Positions 17,007 to 25,976 of a DNA stretch of 64,000 nt are shown one piece after another (position 1 is the stretch's first letter; the number at the start of each line of letters is the position of its first letter). This DNA is from Alkalihalobacillus pseudalcaliphilus (GTDB lineage Bacteria > Bacillota > Bacilli > Bacillales > Bacillaceae_D), in assembly GCA_001038565.1 (NCBI GenBank), contig LFJO01000005.1, positions 1,248,417 to 1,312,416 of the forward strand, given 5' to 3'. The notes under the pieces were generated by a model, which saw nothing but the letters and a program-made list of their open reading frames with translations, had not been told where the DNA came from and ran no database searches. The position numbers and the translations under genes were made by a program.

Positions 17007-18503
17007 TTACTCGTCAATGTCATGCTTTTTATTGGCTTTTCTAAAGTTTAACCTTTTTCTTTTTTGTGGCCTCAAATAGACAGGCCTACTATTCATCCAG
17101 CTAAAGGGTAAACGGATAAAAGCATCCTTCCAATCAGTCACTCGAGGTGGATAAATAGGTGCTAAGTAAGGCCTTCCTAAAGATTGTAAATGTAATAAAT
17201 GAACAAGCATATATAAAACGGTTATCCCAATTCCAAACAATCCTAACCATGCAGCCATAATTATAAATGGGAAGCGGAGTACACGAATTGTATTACCCAT
17301 TTGATATACGGGCGTTGTAAAAGATGCGAGTGCTGCTAAAGCAACAATAATTAAAAGGATATTGCTCGTTAATCCAGCTTCAACGGAGGCTTGCCCAATG
17401 ACAATCCCACCTACGATACCAATCGTTTGACCTACTTTAGTAGGTAATCGTGCACCCGCTTCTCTCAAAAGTTCAATCGTTAGTTCTAGAAAAACAGCTT
17501 CAATAATCGGAGGAAAAGGAATATTAATCCTCGAGCCGATTATTGGACCTAATAAATCTCTTGGAATTAACTCGTAATGATACGTCAAAACGGCTACATA
17601 AATAGGAGAAGCCAAAATTGAAAATGCCACCGCAAAAAATCTTAATAGTCTCGTAAAGGACGCAACCTGCCAACCTAAGTAGTAATCCTCTAACGAAGAA
17701 AAGAATTCAACTAACGTAGTCGGTCCGTAAACCGCTTCTGGTGACCCGTCCGTTAAAAAAGCAACTTTTCCTTCGGCTAATACAGCAGAAACTCGCTCGG
17801 GTCTTTCTGTATTAATAAATTGCGGAAAAAAGGACAAGGAATCGTCCGAAATCATTTGAGCGATACTACCAGAATCAATAACTTGGTCAAACTCAATCGC
17901 CTCAATACGTTGGACCAACGTTTGAAGATTATCTTGGTCAACAATCCCTTCTATATATAAAACGATCACCTTTGTTTGAGTAAGTTTACCAACGATGAGT
18001 TTTTTAGCTTTTAATTCACCGATTGGTAATCGTTTCCTAACCAAATTAAGATTCGTATCTAAAGCCTCAATGAATGACTCTTGAGGACCTGTTACACTAA
18101 ACTCAACTTCAGGTTGTGAGACTTCCCTTTCTGAATTCATCGCTACTTCAAATAAGGCATATTGATGTTCATCATGAGCGATTTCAAGTAGGAGTTGTCC
18201 TCTCAATAACGCTTCCTCGACGACTTGACCTTCTTTCACTAATTCTTTTATATCAATGGGAATCTTATTAACAATTTCGGTAAGGTCTTCTTCTTCTATT
18301 TGAATTAAATAAGGTAAAAGATCACGCATGATTCGATCATGGTCTACGAGAGAAGTAAAATAAGATATCACAAATGTATGCTTACGTGCTTGTTGTTCAA
18401 AGCGGACAAAATCATCGGATGCTTTTAATTTCTTAATCACTTCTTTAACTGTGACGTGTTCTTGCTGATATTTCATTTTTTGCTTCATCCATCTTAAAAG
18501 CAT
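17007..18503 (-). CDS. Spore germination receptor A subunit (GerA family)
   Basis: A 498-residue GerA-type subunit. The soluble N-terminal half (to about residue 285) is followed by a membrane domain with about five helices and conserved segments PIIGSRINIPFPPIIEA and VGQTIGIVGGIVIGQAS, diagnostic of the family. The frame is open to 18584, but the ATG at 18503 has AGGGGG eight bases upstream and gives the usual length, whereas the upstream ATG has none. The C-terminal tail is strongly basic (RPQKRKRLNFRKANKK). It is the first gene of the receptor operon. Confidence 0.9.
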   Translation of the reverse strand: MLLRWMKQKMKYQQEHVTVKEVIKKLKASDDFVRFEQQARKHTFVISYFTSLVDHDRIMRDLLPYLIQIEEEDLTEIVNKIPIDIKELVKEGQVVEEALLRGQLLLEIAHDEHQYALFEVAMNSEREVSQPEVEFSVTGPQESFIEALDTNLNLVRKRLPIGELKAKKLIVGKLTQTKVIVLYIEGIVDQDNLQTLVQRIEAIEFDQVIDSGSIAQMISDDSLSFFPQFINTERPERVSAVLAEGKVAFLTDGSPEAVYGPTTLVEFFSSLEDYYLGWQVASFTRLLRFFAVAFSILASPIYVAVLTYHYELIPRDLLGPIIGSRINIPFPPIIEAVFLELTIELLREAGARLPTKVGQTIGIVGGIVIGQASVEAGLTSNILLIIVALAALASFTTPVYQMGNTIRVLRFPFIIMAAWLGLFGIGITVLYMLVHLLHLQSLGRPYLAPIYPPRVTDWKDAFIRLPFSWMNSRPVYLRPQKRKRLNFRKANKKHDIDE

Positions 18504-18626
18504 CGCTTGTCCCCCTTTCCAAATATCCTCCCAATTAGTATGATTTTCTAGGGAAGAATTATACAAAATAAATCGTCTGCACATTTACTCCTTTTACTTC
18601 ATGATTGTCTTTTTAAAATCAGTAAA

Positions 18627-18654
18627 AAAGAGGCTGGCGATTGCCCTCCTCTTT
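18627..18654 (-). terminator. Intrinsic terminator of the VanW-type gene
   Basis: On the minus strand AAAGAGG pairs with CCTCTTT and is followed by six T. It lies immediately after the VanW-type gene and before the germination operon, separating the two transcripts. Confidence 0.75.
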
Positions 18655-18658
18655 ACTC

Positions 18659-19588
18659 TTAAACCTCTCTATTTATCTTCTGTGTAACGACTTGAATTTG
18701 AACGGAACCATTGATGACTTCGGTCTTTAACATAATCGGATACGTAAAGCTATTTTTAAATTTAAAGTCGGGACCACCCCATGATACGGTGGCGTCTCTT
18801 CCTTTCGGCACGTAACCAATCTCTCTAGAGTGAGTATATCTCTCTGTAATTTCTAAGCCTGCTTGCTCAACAGCGTTATAAAGTGTGGAAGAAGTTTGAC
18901 AGATTCCGCCACCAATACCCATAACAAACTCCTTATTTATAATTTCAAGTGCCTCTTGATATCCTCTATCTTTTGTTCTTTCTCCTACAACTGAATTAAA
19001 CGAAAATGTGTCACCTGGCCCAAGAATGACCCGATCAATTTCATCTGAAGAAAGTTTAATATTCATTGTTCTTCCTGCTACACCAGAGTCAAAATAAGTT
19101 GTAAACTCACCAATGACTAATTCATCAATACCTTCTATATCTTCTACATTTATATTGGGTTCAGTGACATAAATAGGTAATGTTAATTCTTTGGTGCTAG
19201 GTTTTAAATCGAGTATTAACTCAACCGTTTCTTTCTCAGATAAAATCACTCTACTTTGGCCAGGGATAATTTCATCATTTTCAGATAAGCTGGCATTTTT
19301 TAGTGGTGTATCAATGCCTGATGCTAATGTTTTGGCTAAGGCTTGTAGTTCTTCTTCGTTAAGTGATTGACCACGGTTTTCAAAATAGCCATATTCATTT
19401 AATACGACTTTATGCTGCTCATCATTGTAGTTGTCGATTAAGAGCAATTCCCAAATCACTCCCTGTCGTTCGATAAGTGGCTGCCATTCTATTGATGGCT
19501 GTAAGGAAGCTTGGATTACTTTTGCATCTGCCTGTTGAGTACAGGCCACTAGTAATAAGGTTCCTAGGAATACTAAGATTTTTTTCAT
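18659..19588 (-). CDS. VanW-domain lipoprotein (YoaR-like)
   Basis: A 309-residue lipoprotein with signal and lipobox LLLVACTQQ, an N-terminal region of unknown fold and a C-terminal VanW domain (about residues 180-300). The domain carries PGDTFSFNSVVGERTKDRGY, GIGGGICQTSSTLYNA and SREIGYVPKGRDATVSW, the core of the family. VanW proteins are associated with cell-wall or spore functions but the activity is unproven. It lies directly upstream of the germinant receptor on the same strand with a terminator between them, so it is a neighbour rather than an operon member. GGAGGGG upstream supports the start. Confidence 0.82.
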   Translation of the reverse strand: MKKILVFLGTLLLVACTQQADAKVIQASLQPSIEWQPLIERQGVIWELLLIDNYNDEQHKVVLNEYGYFENRGQSLNEEELQALAKTLASGIDTPLKNASLSENDEIIPGQSRVILSEKETVELILDLKPSTKELTLPIYVTEPNINVEDIEGIDELVIGEFTTYFDSGVAGRTMNIKLSSDEIDRVILGPGDTFSFNSVVGERTKDRGYQEALEIINKEFVMGIGGGICQTSSTLYNAVEQAGLEITERYTHSREIGYVPKGRDATVSWGGPDFKFKNSFTYPIMLKTEVINGSVQIQVVTQKINREV

Positions 19589-19651
19589 TCGTTCCCCTCC
19601 ATTTTTTTGTTCATGCCATTATATGTAAGTACTTTGTCCAACATGCTTTTT

Positions 19652-19880
19652 GTATGAAAGTTACCTATGGGCTATAGGTTGTGTACTGAATCTTGTCAAG
19701 TTCACTTCCAGTATTACAGGTTACAACTAAGCATTAAGGTCAAGAGTTCACTGTGACATCATGCTCCTTAAGTAACTGACATGTTCAGCCTTTTTTGTGT
19801 AGTTACTCCAAGGTTTGACGTCAGTAACTACACAAACCTTTATGAATTGTTAAGATGGTGTGAAGACTCTTCTATGAATG
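19652..19880. repeat. Dispersed intergenic repeat, copy D
   Basis: The gap between the VanW gene and the adenosyltransferase terminator starts with GTATGAAAGTTACC and contains GTCAAGTTCACT and AGGTTAC modules that recur at 48870-48920. It then has one unit of the hairpin type at 19797-19833 whose arms are GTGTAGTTAC and GTAACTACAC. Compared with the array at 44202-44447, arm positions 4 and 7 differ but remain paired. Confidence 0.7.
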
Positions 19881-19893
19881 GGCGTCTATGAAA

Positions 19894-19935
19894 AAAGGAT
19901 GAAACCAGTCACTTAAGACGCTGATTTCATCCTTT
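19894..19935 (-). terminator. Intrinsic terminator of the cobalamin operon
   Basis: On the minus strand AAAGGATGAAA pairs with TTTCATCCTTT and is followed by a T-run. It lies four bases after the stop codon of the adenosyltransferase, the last gene of the operon. Confidence 0.8.
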
Positions 19936-19938
19936 AAT

Positions 19939-20523
19939 TTATTGCTTACTTTTTCTTTCTTTAAAAACGATTGCACTTCTTTCGTATTCTACATCGTTGA
20001 TTTTTTGTCTAGTATTTGCGGCTCTCGCTAGTACAAAGAATAAATCGGAAAGGCGGTTTATATAGGTTAAGGTGACTGGGTTGATTTCTATTTCCTTTTG
20101 TAAGCTTACAATCAATCGTTCTGCTCGTCTTGTAATGGTTCTACATACGTGTAAATAACTTGCAGCTTGACTGCCACCAGGTAAAATAAATTTTTCTAAT
20201 GGCGGACTTTCCTCCATATATGAATCAATTTTTCCTTCTAGGTGCTCTACCATTTCTTCTTTGACTTTAAAAGTGGGATCTGTCGTTTTACTCATAACAA
20301 AAGCCAAATCACTACCACAGTCAAAAAGCTCATGCTGTATGATGAATAAATCTTCTATCATATCATTGAACTCAGATGTTGACATGCTTGAAATCGCTAA
20401 TCCTACAAAGGAATTTAATTCATCCAAAGTGCCATAAGCTTCAACACGCACATGATCTTTGGCTACACGCCCTCCCACTACACTCGTTTGACCGCTATCA
20501 CCTGTCTTCGTATATAATTTCAT
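19939..20523 (-). CDS. PduO-type cob(I)alamin adenosyltransferase (YvqK-like)
   Basis: A 194-residue enzyme that transfers the adenosyl group of ATP to cob(I)alamin, making coenzyme B12. Family motifs are YTKTGDSGQTSVVGG at the N-terminus (ATP site), AYGTLDELNSFVGLA, TRRAERLIV and YINRLSDLFFVLAR. The gene overlaps the 3' end of the ATPase gene by 26 bases and closes the B12 operon. ATG at 20523 is preferred over a start six bases upstream because AAGGGG then lies nine bases away. The neighbouring transporter would supply corrinoid, so uptake and activation are combined in one transcript. Confidence 0.9.
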   Translation of the reverse strand: MKLYTKTGDSGQTSVVGGRVAKDHVRVEAYGTLDELNSFVGLAISSMSTSEFNDMIEDLFIIQHELFDCGSDLAFVMSKTTDPTFKVKEEMVEHLEGKIDSYMEESPPLEKFILPGGSQAASYLHVCRTITRRAERLIVSLQKEIEINPVTLTYINRLSDLFFVLARAANTRQKINDVEYERSAIVFKERKSKQ

Positions 20524-21844
20524 CCACATTTACCCCTTCCAACGTTTGTTCAATTCGTCTGAATAACTCTAACTTTATAGCGGCATATACACTTGAAAAA
20601 TCACGTACATCCTTACCTTGATCCTTCATATCTATTTGGGTAGCCCCTACCAAAAGCGAACCACCGTTACCTTTTTTCTCTTTTAATTGGCTTACCTGAA
20701 AATACGTTTTAGCTTCCCCTAATAAAAGTAAAAATTGGAGAAATTGCTGTTCAGTTAAGCTTCCATTTAACAAAAGCTGGATATGAACGTTATACTTTAC
20801 CCGAACCTTTTCTATATGTACAAAAAGCTTAAAGTTAAATTGTTCAGAAGTAGCCATCGATGTTGTAACAATGTCTCCAGCTAATACAATCTGTGCTGTG
20901 TGTGTTTCCTTTGGTCGGTTTCCTTTTAGGAAATGAAGTGTCTGACACCACCCACTACTTGTAAAATCACTATAATAACGGTAAGGTGCCTGCATGTTTA
21001 ACTGAACCTCTCCATTTATTTCCTTCATTTCAGTTTTGTCTAGCCAGTCATTGCTATCCAATTTCGACCGGTAAGGAGAAAAATGAAGTTGTGGCTTTGG
21101 TAGAGATGGATGCTCATATCTCTTAAGGGGTGCATGATAAACAGCTTGTAAAATATCCTCATTTAACACATCGTAAGGAGTACCGATTTCTACCATTTGC
21201 CCTTGGTTCAATAATAACAAACGGTCACAATATAAACTTGCCATATTTAAATCGTGTAAAACCGCAATGACGGTTATCCCTTCTTCATCGGTTTGCTGTT
21301 TGATTTCGTTTAGTATATTCATTTGATGAGAGAAATCTAAATGATTGGTTGGTTCGTCCAATAAAAGCAATTGTGGTTCTTGAGCAAAAGCACGAGCTAA
21401 TAATACTCTTTGTCTTTCCCCTCCACTTAATTGAGATAACCAGTTATGTTGAAAAATCGACGTACCCGTTTTCTCTAGTACTTTTTTGACCACCACTTCG
21501 TCCCGATTTGAAACTTGTGGCAGCCATCCTTTTTGATAAGGGTATCTTCCTAGTTCAACAATTTCCTTTACCTGATATTGAAAGGACAACTCCGATAATT
21601 GAGGTAACACAGCCATTTGTTTAGCTAATTCTTTGCTGTTTAACTTTTTGACATCCATACCATTGATCAAACAAGAGCCTTCTTGACAATGAATTCCATT
21701 GTTAATCGCTTTTAATAACGTTGTTTTCCCACTGCCATTTGGACCAACAATGCCAAAAAACTCACCCTTATTAACCGAAAATGATATATTTTTTAAAATA
21801 TCTTTACCGTTGATTTGGATGTGAATATCTTGTACGTCTAACAT
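20498..21844 (-). CDS. btuD: Cobalamin/iron-siderophore type ABC ATPase with long C-terminal extension (YvrA-like)
   Basis: A 448-residue ATPase of the FecE/BtuD group. The ATPase occupies residues 1-255: Walker A GPNGSGKTTLL near 35, signature LSGGERQRVLLARA near 140 and Walker B LLLLDEPTNHLDF near 160. About 190 further residues form a C-terminal domain I do not recognise. B. subtilis YvrA, as I recall, has a similar total length, so this extension is probably ancestral in the genus. The extension has no membrane segment and could bind corrinoid or regulate. GGGGTGA upstream supports the start. It lies four bases after the permease gene. Confidence 0.85.
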   Translation of the reverse strand: MLDVQDIHIQINGKDILKNISFSVNKGEFFGIVGPNGSGKTTLLKAINNGIHCQEGSCLINGMDVKKLNSKELAKQMAVLPQLSELSFQYQVKEIVELGRYPYQKGWLPQVSNRDEVVVKKVLEKTGTSIFQHNWLSQLSGGERQRVLLARAFAQEPQLLLLDEPTNHLDFSHQMNILNEIKQQTDEEGITVIAVLHDLNMASLYCDRLLLLNQGQMVEIGTPYDVLNEDILQAVYHAPLKRYEHPSLPKPQLHFSPYRSKLDSNDWLDKTEMKEINGEVQLNMQAPYRYYSDFTSSGWCQTLHFLKGNRPKETHTAQIVLAGDIVTTSMATSEQFNFKLFVHIEKVRVKYNVHIQLLLNGSLTEQQFLQFLLLLGEAKTYFQVSQLKEKKGNGGSLLVGATQIDMKDQGKDVRDFSSVYAAIKLELFRRIEQTLEGVNVDEIIYEDR

Positions 21845-21848
21845 TTTC

Positions 21849-22904
21849 TCACCCCACTTTCTTTTGTTGCTTTATTAATATTAAACCAAAAACGGGGGCC
21901 CCTATCATCGCCGTAATGACACCAATTGGTAATTCGGAAGGAGAGATGATGGTTCTAGCTACTATATCCGCAAGGGCTAAAAAGCCTGCACCGACAAACA
22001 TAGAGAGTGGCAATAAAATTCGATGGTTACTTCCCCAAATTAATCTCGTCATATGAGGTATAACTAATCCTACAAATCCAATGGTTCCACTTACAGCAAC
22101 TGCACTGCCCGTTAAAATAGTAGCAGCACCAAGTATCACATATTTCCGTACACGTACATTGACCCCTAATTGACGGGCCGTTTCTTCACCAAAAGCTAAG
22201 GCGTTTAGTTCTTGACGATTAAACAACAACATGATAAAAGCAATTATAAATAACGGTAGTGCTAACCAAACATATGCCCAACCTCGCATCGCAAGGCTTC
22301 CTAGTAGCCACCCTATAATTTGCCTTAGTTCATCCCCAGTCAAAGCAATCATTAAAGAGATAAAAGCACCTAAAAACGAACTAAATATAATGCCTGTTAA
22401 AATAATTGTTTCACTCGACATAGAGCGCTGGACCATTTTTGAAAAGCTAATCACAAACAATAATGTAAAAAACGAACTAATAATACTAATAAACGGTAGT
22501 GTAAAAAAACCTAATCCAGGTATCGTCACTCCAAAAAAAAGCACAAATACTGCACCTAAAGCTCCACCTGAAGACACCCCAAGCGTATAGGGATCAGCGA
22601 GTGGGTTTTTTAATAATCCTTGAAAAGCGGCACCAGCTAAGGCTAGACTAGCACCAACAATCATTGAAAGTAGTACACGTGGCAACCGAATTTGCACAAC
22701 GATATTCACAATACTCGTTTCAGCTTGGTGTTCAAAAGGACTATAAGGAATCTCAGCAATTAAAATTTGAATCACGGTCCAAAAAGGTATATCCACACTT
22801 CCCCTACTAATAGACCAAATAAAAATAAAAAAACATAAAAGTATTAAAAGAAAATATGTAAGGCTTTGGTATTGAAAAATATGTTGACGAACGAAACGAA
22901 GCAA
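21849..22904 (-). CDS. btuC: FecCD/BtuC-type ABC permease (cobalamin/corrinoid)
   Basis: A polytopic permease of 351 residues with about ten hydrophobic segments, matching the BtuC/FecD family (QIRLPRVLLSMIVGASLALA GAAFQGLLKNPLADPYTLG). The TTG start at 22904 is chosen because GGAGGAG lies nine bases before it; an open frame continues to 22949 but has no ribosome binding site. The cobalamin riboswitch and its terminator directly upstream point to cobalamin or a precursor as substrate rather than ferric siderophore. No substrate-binding-protein gene is linked here. It must be encoded elsewhere or shared, which is worth checking. Confidence 0.88.
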   Translation of the reverse strand: MLRFVRQHIFQYQSLTYFLLILLCFFIFIWSISRGSVDIPFWTVIQILIAEIPYSPFEHQAETSIVNIVVQIRLPRVLLSMIVGASLALAGAAFQGLLKNPLADPYTLGVSSGGALGAVFVLFFGVTIPGLGFFTLPFISIISSFFTLLFVISFSKMVQRSMSSETIILTGIIFSSFLGAFISLMIALTGDELRQIIGWLLGSLAMRGWAYVWLALPLFIIAFIMLLFNRQELNALAFGEETARQLGVNVRVRKYVILGAATILTGSAVAVSGTIGFVGLVIPHMTRLIWGSNHRILLPLSMFVGAGFLALADIVARTIISPSELPIGVITAMIGAPVFGLILIKQQKKVG

Positions 22905-22973
22905 ATAAACCCGCTCCTCCAATAAATGATTGGTATTAAAATGAGTCAATTAAGACACTATGTTCCTGGCTTA

Positions 22974-23004
22974 ACAAAAAAGCATTCCGAAAAAGGAATG
23001 CTTT
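22974..23004 (-). terminator. Riboswitch-controlled terminator
   Basis: On the minus strand AGCATTCC pairs with GGAATGCT around a six-base loop and is followed by a run of T. It lies between the cobalamin aptamer and the permease start and is the expression platform that should form when cobalamin is bound. Confidence 0.85.
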
Positions 23005-23009
23005 CCACC

Positions 23010-23205
23010 CATAGTGAAGCCCTGCTTCAAATGACAGAGCTTCATTCTAATGATCCCCTTTAACCTCGAAGGTTCAAACAATATCAGTAGGCAAGTAATC
23101 TGACTTATGCTTTGATATAAAGCAAACACAGTGGCGGGACCGTGCTGGAATCTAACCAGCTTCCTTTTTAAATAGACCTAATGATTTTCTATATGATCTT
23201 TCTTT
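23010..23205 (-). promoter_or_regulatory. Cobalamin (B12) riboswitch
   Basis: On the minus strand the leader contains GGAAGCTGGTTAGATTCCAG, then CGGTCCCGCCACTGT and the B12 box region AAGTCAGATTACTTGCCTAC. These are the conserved aptamer core of cobalamin riboswitches. Downstream lies a separate GC-rich hairpin (GAAGC...GCTTC) and the intrinsic terminator. Occupancy by adenosylcobalamin should stop transcription of the btuC-btuD-adenosyltransferase operon, the usual negative feedback. Confidence 0.93.
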
Positions 23206-23260
23206 TGATTATACATGAAACATAAAGACGATAGTATCTCAATTTTCATGAGCCTTTTTC

Positions 23261-25027
23261 CTACAACGGAAGTTTAAAAGAGAAAGTAGTACCTTCATTT
23301 ACTTTGCTATGCACCGTAATCTTCCCTTTATGCGAATCAATGATATTTTTGGCAATGGCCAATCCAAGACCTGTTCCACCTTTGGCTCGTGTTCTCGCTT
23401 TATCTGCTTTGTAAAAACGTTCAAACACATAAGGTAAATCTTGTTCACTAATACCAGAGCCGTTATCAATTACATCAAATATGAATTCTTCTTGTTCAAC
23501 ACTTACTTTGACAATGACTTGTCCGAATTCCTGTGTATGTCGAATCGCATTATGAATTAAATTGGTTAATACTTGTTCAATTCGATCTTGATCAAAATAA
23601 GCATCTGGTAACTTTTCCTTAACATCTAGCTTCAGAGCAATGTGATGGTCTTTAGCTAAACCTTTAAACTTACGAACAATTTTCTCCATATAAGGTATTA
23701 AAGGAATCTTTTCTTTTACTAATTCAGTATAACCCGCTTCCATACGCGCAATATCCAATAACTCATTAACCAATCGGCCCATTCTTAATGATTCATCATA
23801 AATGATCCGAGCAAGCTCTTTTTTCTCTTCATGGCTTTCCGCTATATCATCAATAATCGCTTCACTATACCCTTGCAGCATTGAAATCGGCGTTCTTAAT
23901 TCGTGTGATACATTCGCAATGAAATCTTTACGAAGCTTATCATGTTGACGTTCTTCCGTCATATCCCGAATTACTGCAACGGCTCCTCTGATTTGTTCGT
24001 GGTCATATAAAGGCGTCATAACAAGGGCAAAATATCGCCCCTGAATGGCTAATTCTAGCTGCTGTTCTCGCTCACCACGAACGACTTTATTAAATAGATT
24101 ATTTAACTCTTCTGGTAGTCTATTCTGATTATTAACTCCGTCTTCAAATAACCACGATTCAAGAAATTGTTCAGCAGGTGGATTCGTAATGACAATTTCA
24201 CCTTGCCGGTTAAAGGTAATAACTCCATCAGCCATACTTGTTAAAATCCGAGCTAATTGCTCCTTTTCACGACTCAATTCCGTAATCGATACATTCAAAT
24301 CTCGAGCCATTCGGTTAATCGCCATCCCTAACATACCAATCTCATCATGAGAGACTATAGGGATTTTAGAACGAAAATGACCACTTGCGACTTCTAAAGC
24401 AACTTCACGCATTTTCCGGAGAGGTGCTGTAATTCGCGTTGATAAAAAAAAGGCAAATATGGTCGTGAGTACGATGGCAATCCCCGCTGATAAATAAACA
24501 ATACCTTTAGTTTCTCTCGAGGTTTCTTCAATCACTTCAAGTGATTGATATAGAAATATGGCACTATTATCAAGTTCTCCAGGCATTAATGGTACACCAA
24601 CAACCATTAGCTCTTTATTAGAAGGCCACCCACCCTCATTTGTATGAAATTCTCCCTCTGCCATAATTTCTTGTTGATCAGTAAATACAGAAGAAAGTTT
24701 ATCATTTTCATAAAATACTTCAATAGGTAACTGTCTAATAGTAGGCTCGACATTGTCCATTTTTTTCTCGCCTTGATTAATCACTAACACATTTATTTCT
24801 AAAAGTTCAGTATATTGCTCGATTCTTGTTAAAGCTTCTTCTTCATGTTCATAACCCTCATATATATGTGAAATCATCGTAGCATGATGGAGTAATTGTC
24901 CTTCTGCCTCTTGAATATGAAATTTCTCAAATGAACGCAGTAACATCACCATTAAAATGGTTAGGACAACGGCTACTAAAAGGATAAACGTAAACCATAA
25001 CTTTCCTACTACACTACGCCACAACAT
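23261..25027 (-). CDS. resE: Redox-responsive sensor histidine kinase ResE
   Basis: A 588-residue membrane kinase, the partner of ResD, controlling aerobic and anaerobic respiration genes. Two membrane helices (near residues 10-30 and 175-195) bracket an extracytoplasmic sensor domain, then HAMP, PAS (LTSMADGVITFNRQGEIVITN), HisKA with the phosphorylated histidine in FIANVSHELRTPISMLQGY, and HATPase with NAIRHTQEFGQ, DNGSGISE and KGGTGLGLAIAK. Length matches ResE. The start codon overlaps the last base of resD, so they are cotranscribed. In B. subtilis sigX follows resE; here the cobalamin operon follows instead. Confidence 0.92.
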   Translation of the reverse strand: MLWRSVVGKLWFTFILLVAVVLTILMVMLLRSFEKFHIQEAEGQLLHHATMISHIYEGYEHEEEALTRIEQYTELLEINVLVINQGEKKMDNVEPTIRQLPIEVFYENDKLSSVFTDQQEIMAEGEFHTNEGGWPSNKELMVVGVPLMPGELDNSAIFLYQSLEVIEETSRETKGIVYLSAGIAIVLTTIFAFFLSTRITAPLRKMREVALEVASGHFRSKIPIVSHDEIGMLGMAINRMARDLNVSITELSREKEQLARILTSMADGVITFNRQGEIVITNPPAEQFLESWLFEDGVNNQNRLPEELNNLFNKVVRGEREQQLELAIQGRYFALVMTPLYDHEQIRGAVAVIRDMTEERQHDKLRKDFIANVSHELRTPISMLQGYSEAIIDDIAESHEEKKELARIIYDESLRMGRLVNELLDIARMEAGYTELVKEKIPLIPYMEKIVRKFKGLAKDHHIALKLDVKEKLPDAYFDQDRIEQVLTNLIHNAIRHTQEFGQVIVKVSVEQEEFIFDVIDNGSGISEQDLPYVFERFYKADKARTRAKGGTGLGLAIAKNIIDSHKGKITVHSKVNEGTTFSFKLPL

Positions 25028-25743
25028 TATTCCTTCTGACCTTCAAACTTGTAACCGACACCCCAAACCGTTGAAATCATCGAGGCCGTTTCTTCAGATA
25101 TACGATTTAATTTTTCTCTTAATCTTTTGATATGTGTATCGACAGTTCGTAAATCTCCGAAGAAATCATAATTCCATACATCCTTGAGAAGTTGTTCTCT
25201 TGAGAATACTTTATCTGGTGCTTGTGCTAAATAATATAATAACTCATATTCTTTTGGTGTTAAGTTGATTTCCTGGCCTGAGACGGTTACTCGATGTGCA
25301 TCGTTATCAATGACTAAATTTTGAAACACTAACATGTCCTTTGCCTGTGTTTCTGTTTGCAAAAACTTGGTCGAAGAAGAACGTCTTAATAATGCTTTGA
25401 CTCTTAGAACCACTTCTCTAGGACTAAATGGCTTAACAATATAGTCATCTGCACCAACTTCAAAACCTTGAACTCGATTTGCTTCCTCGCCTTTTGCCGT
25501 TAACATCATAACAGGAGTAGCCTTTGATTTTCTTAGCTCTGTACATACTTCTATTCCATCCATTCCTGGCATCATTAAATCAAGGAGGATAACATCATAA
25601 TCTTGTTCGATTGCTTTTTCTAATGCTATTTCACCATTTTCAGCTTCATCAATTGAGTAATTTTCTCTTTCTAGATACATTTTTAACAGTCTACGAATGC
25701 GGTCCTCATCATCAACTACAAGAATTTTTGCTTCTTTTTCCAT
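25027..25743 (-). CDS. resD: Response regulator ResD
   Basis: A 238-residue OmpR-family regulator. The receiver domain carries the acidic pocket DDED (residues 11-14) and the phosphorylated aspartate in YDVILLDLMMPGMDG, and the C-terminal winged helix has LTPKEYELLYYLAQ and TVDTHIKRLREKL. ATG at 25743 follows GGAGG by eight bases and is preferred over the upstream ATG of the open frame. It is preceded by an intrinsic terminator and promoter region at 25790-25760, so resDE can be expressed separately from resABC. Confidence 0.93.
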   Translation of the reverse strand: MEKEAKILVVDDEDRIRRLLKMYLERENYSIDEAENGEIALEKAIEQDYDVILLDLMMPGMDGIEVCTELRKSKATPVMMLTAKGEEANRVQGFEVGADDYIVKPFSPREVVLRVKALLRRSSSTKFLQTETQAKDMLVFQNLVIDNDAHRVTVSGQEINLTPKEYELLYYLAQAPDKVFSREQLLKDVWNYDFFGDLRTVDTHIKRLREKLNRISEETASMISTVWGVGYKFEGQKE

Positions 25744-25790
25744 TGTACACGCCTCCAGTTCATTTACCTTGATCATCCTATAAATTAAAA

Positions 25791-25822
25791 TAAACAGACC
25801 CTGCAGATGAAGGATCTGTTTA
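25791..25822 (-). terminator. Intrinsic terminator between resC and resD
   Basis: On the minus strand AAACAGATCC pairs with GGTCTGTTT and is followed by ATTTTAATTT. It separates the resABC transcript from resDE, so the sensor pair has its own promoter as well as possible readthrough. Confidence 0.65.
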
Positions 25823-25885
25823 TCGTCGTACTAGTCATTTCTCAGTAATTCGTTCATCTGCGTGTGAACGTTCTATATTTATTTT

Positions 25886-25935
25886 GTATGAAGTTGCTTA
25901 ATGCTCATGTGCGGAGCGTTAATTTGCCGCTACCA
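25886..25935. repeat. Fragment of the dispersed repeat, copy E
   Basis: GTATGAAGTTGCTTAATG followed by CTCATGTGCGGAGCGTT reproduces the left end of the repeat family in the gap between resC and the resD terminator. Only this 5' module is present, with no foldback, so this is a truncated copy. Confidence 0.6.
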
Positions 25936-25976
25936 GATTCGTTTACGTTTATCGTACTTGTTCTATTTTTTGAATC

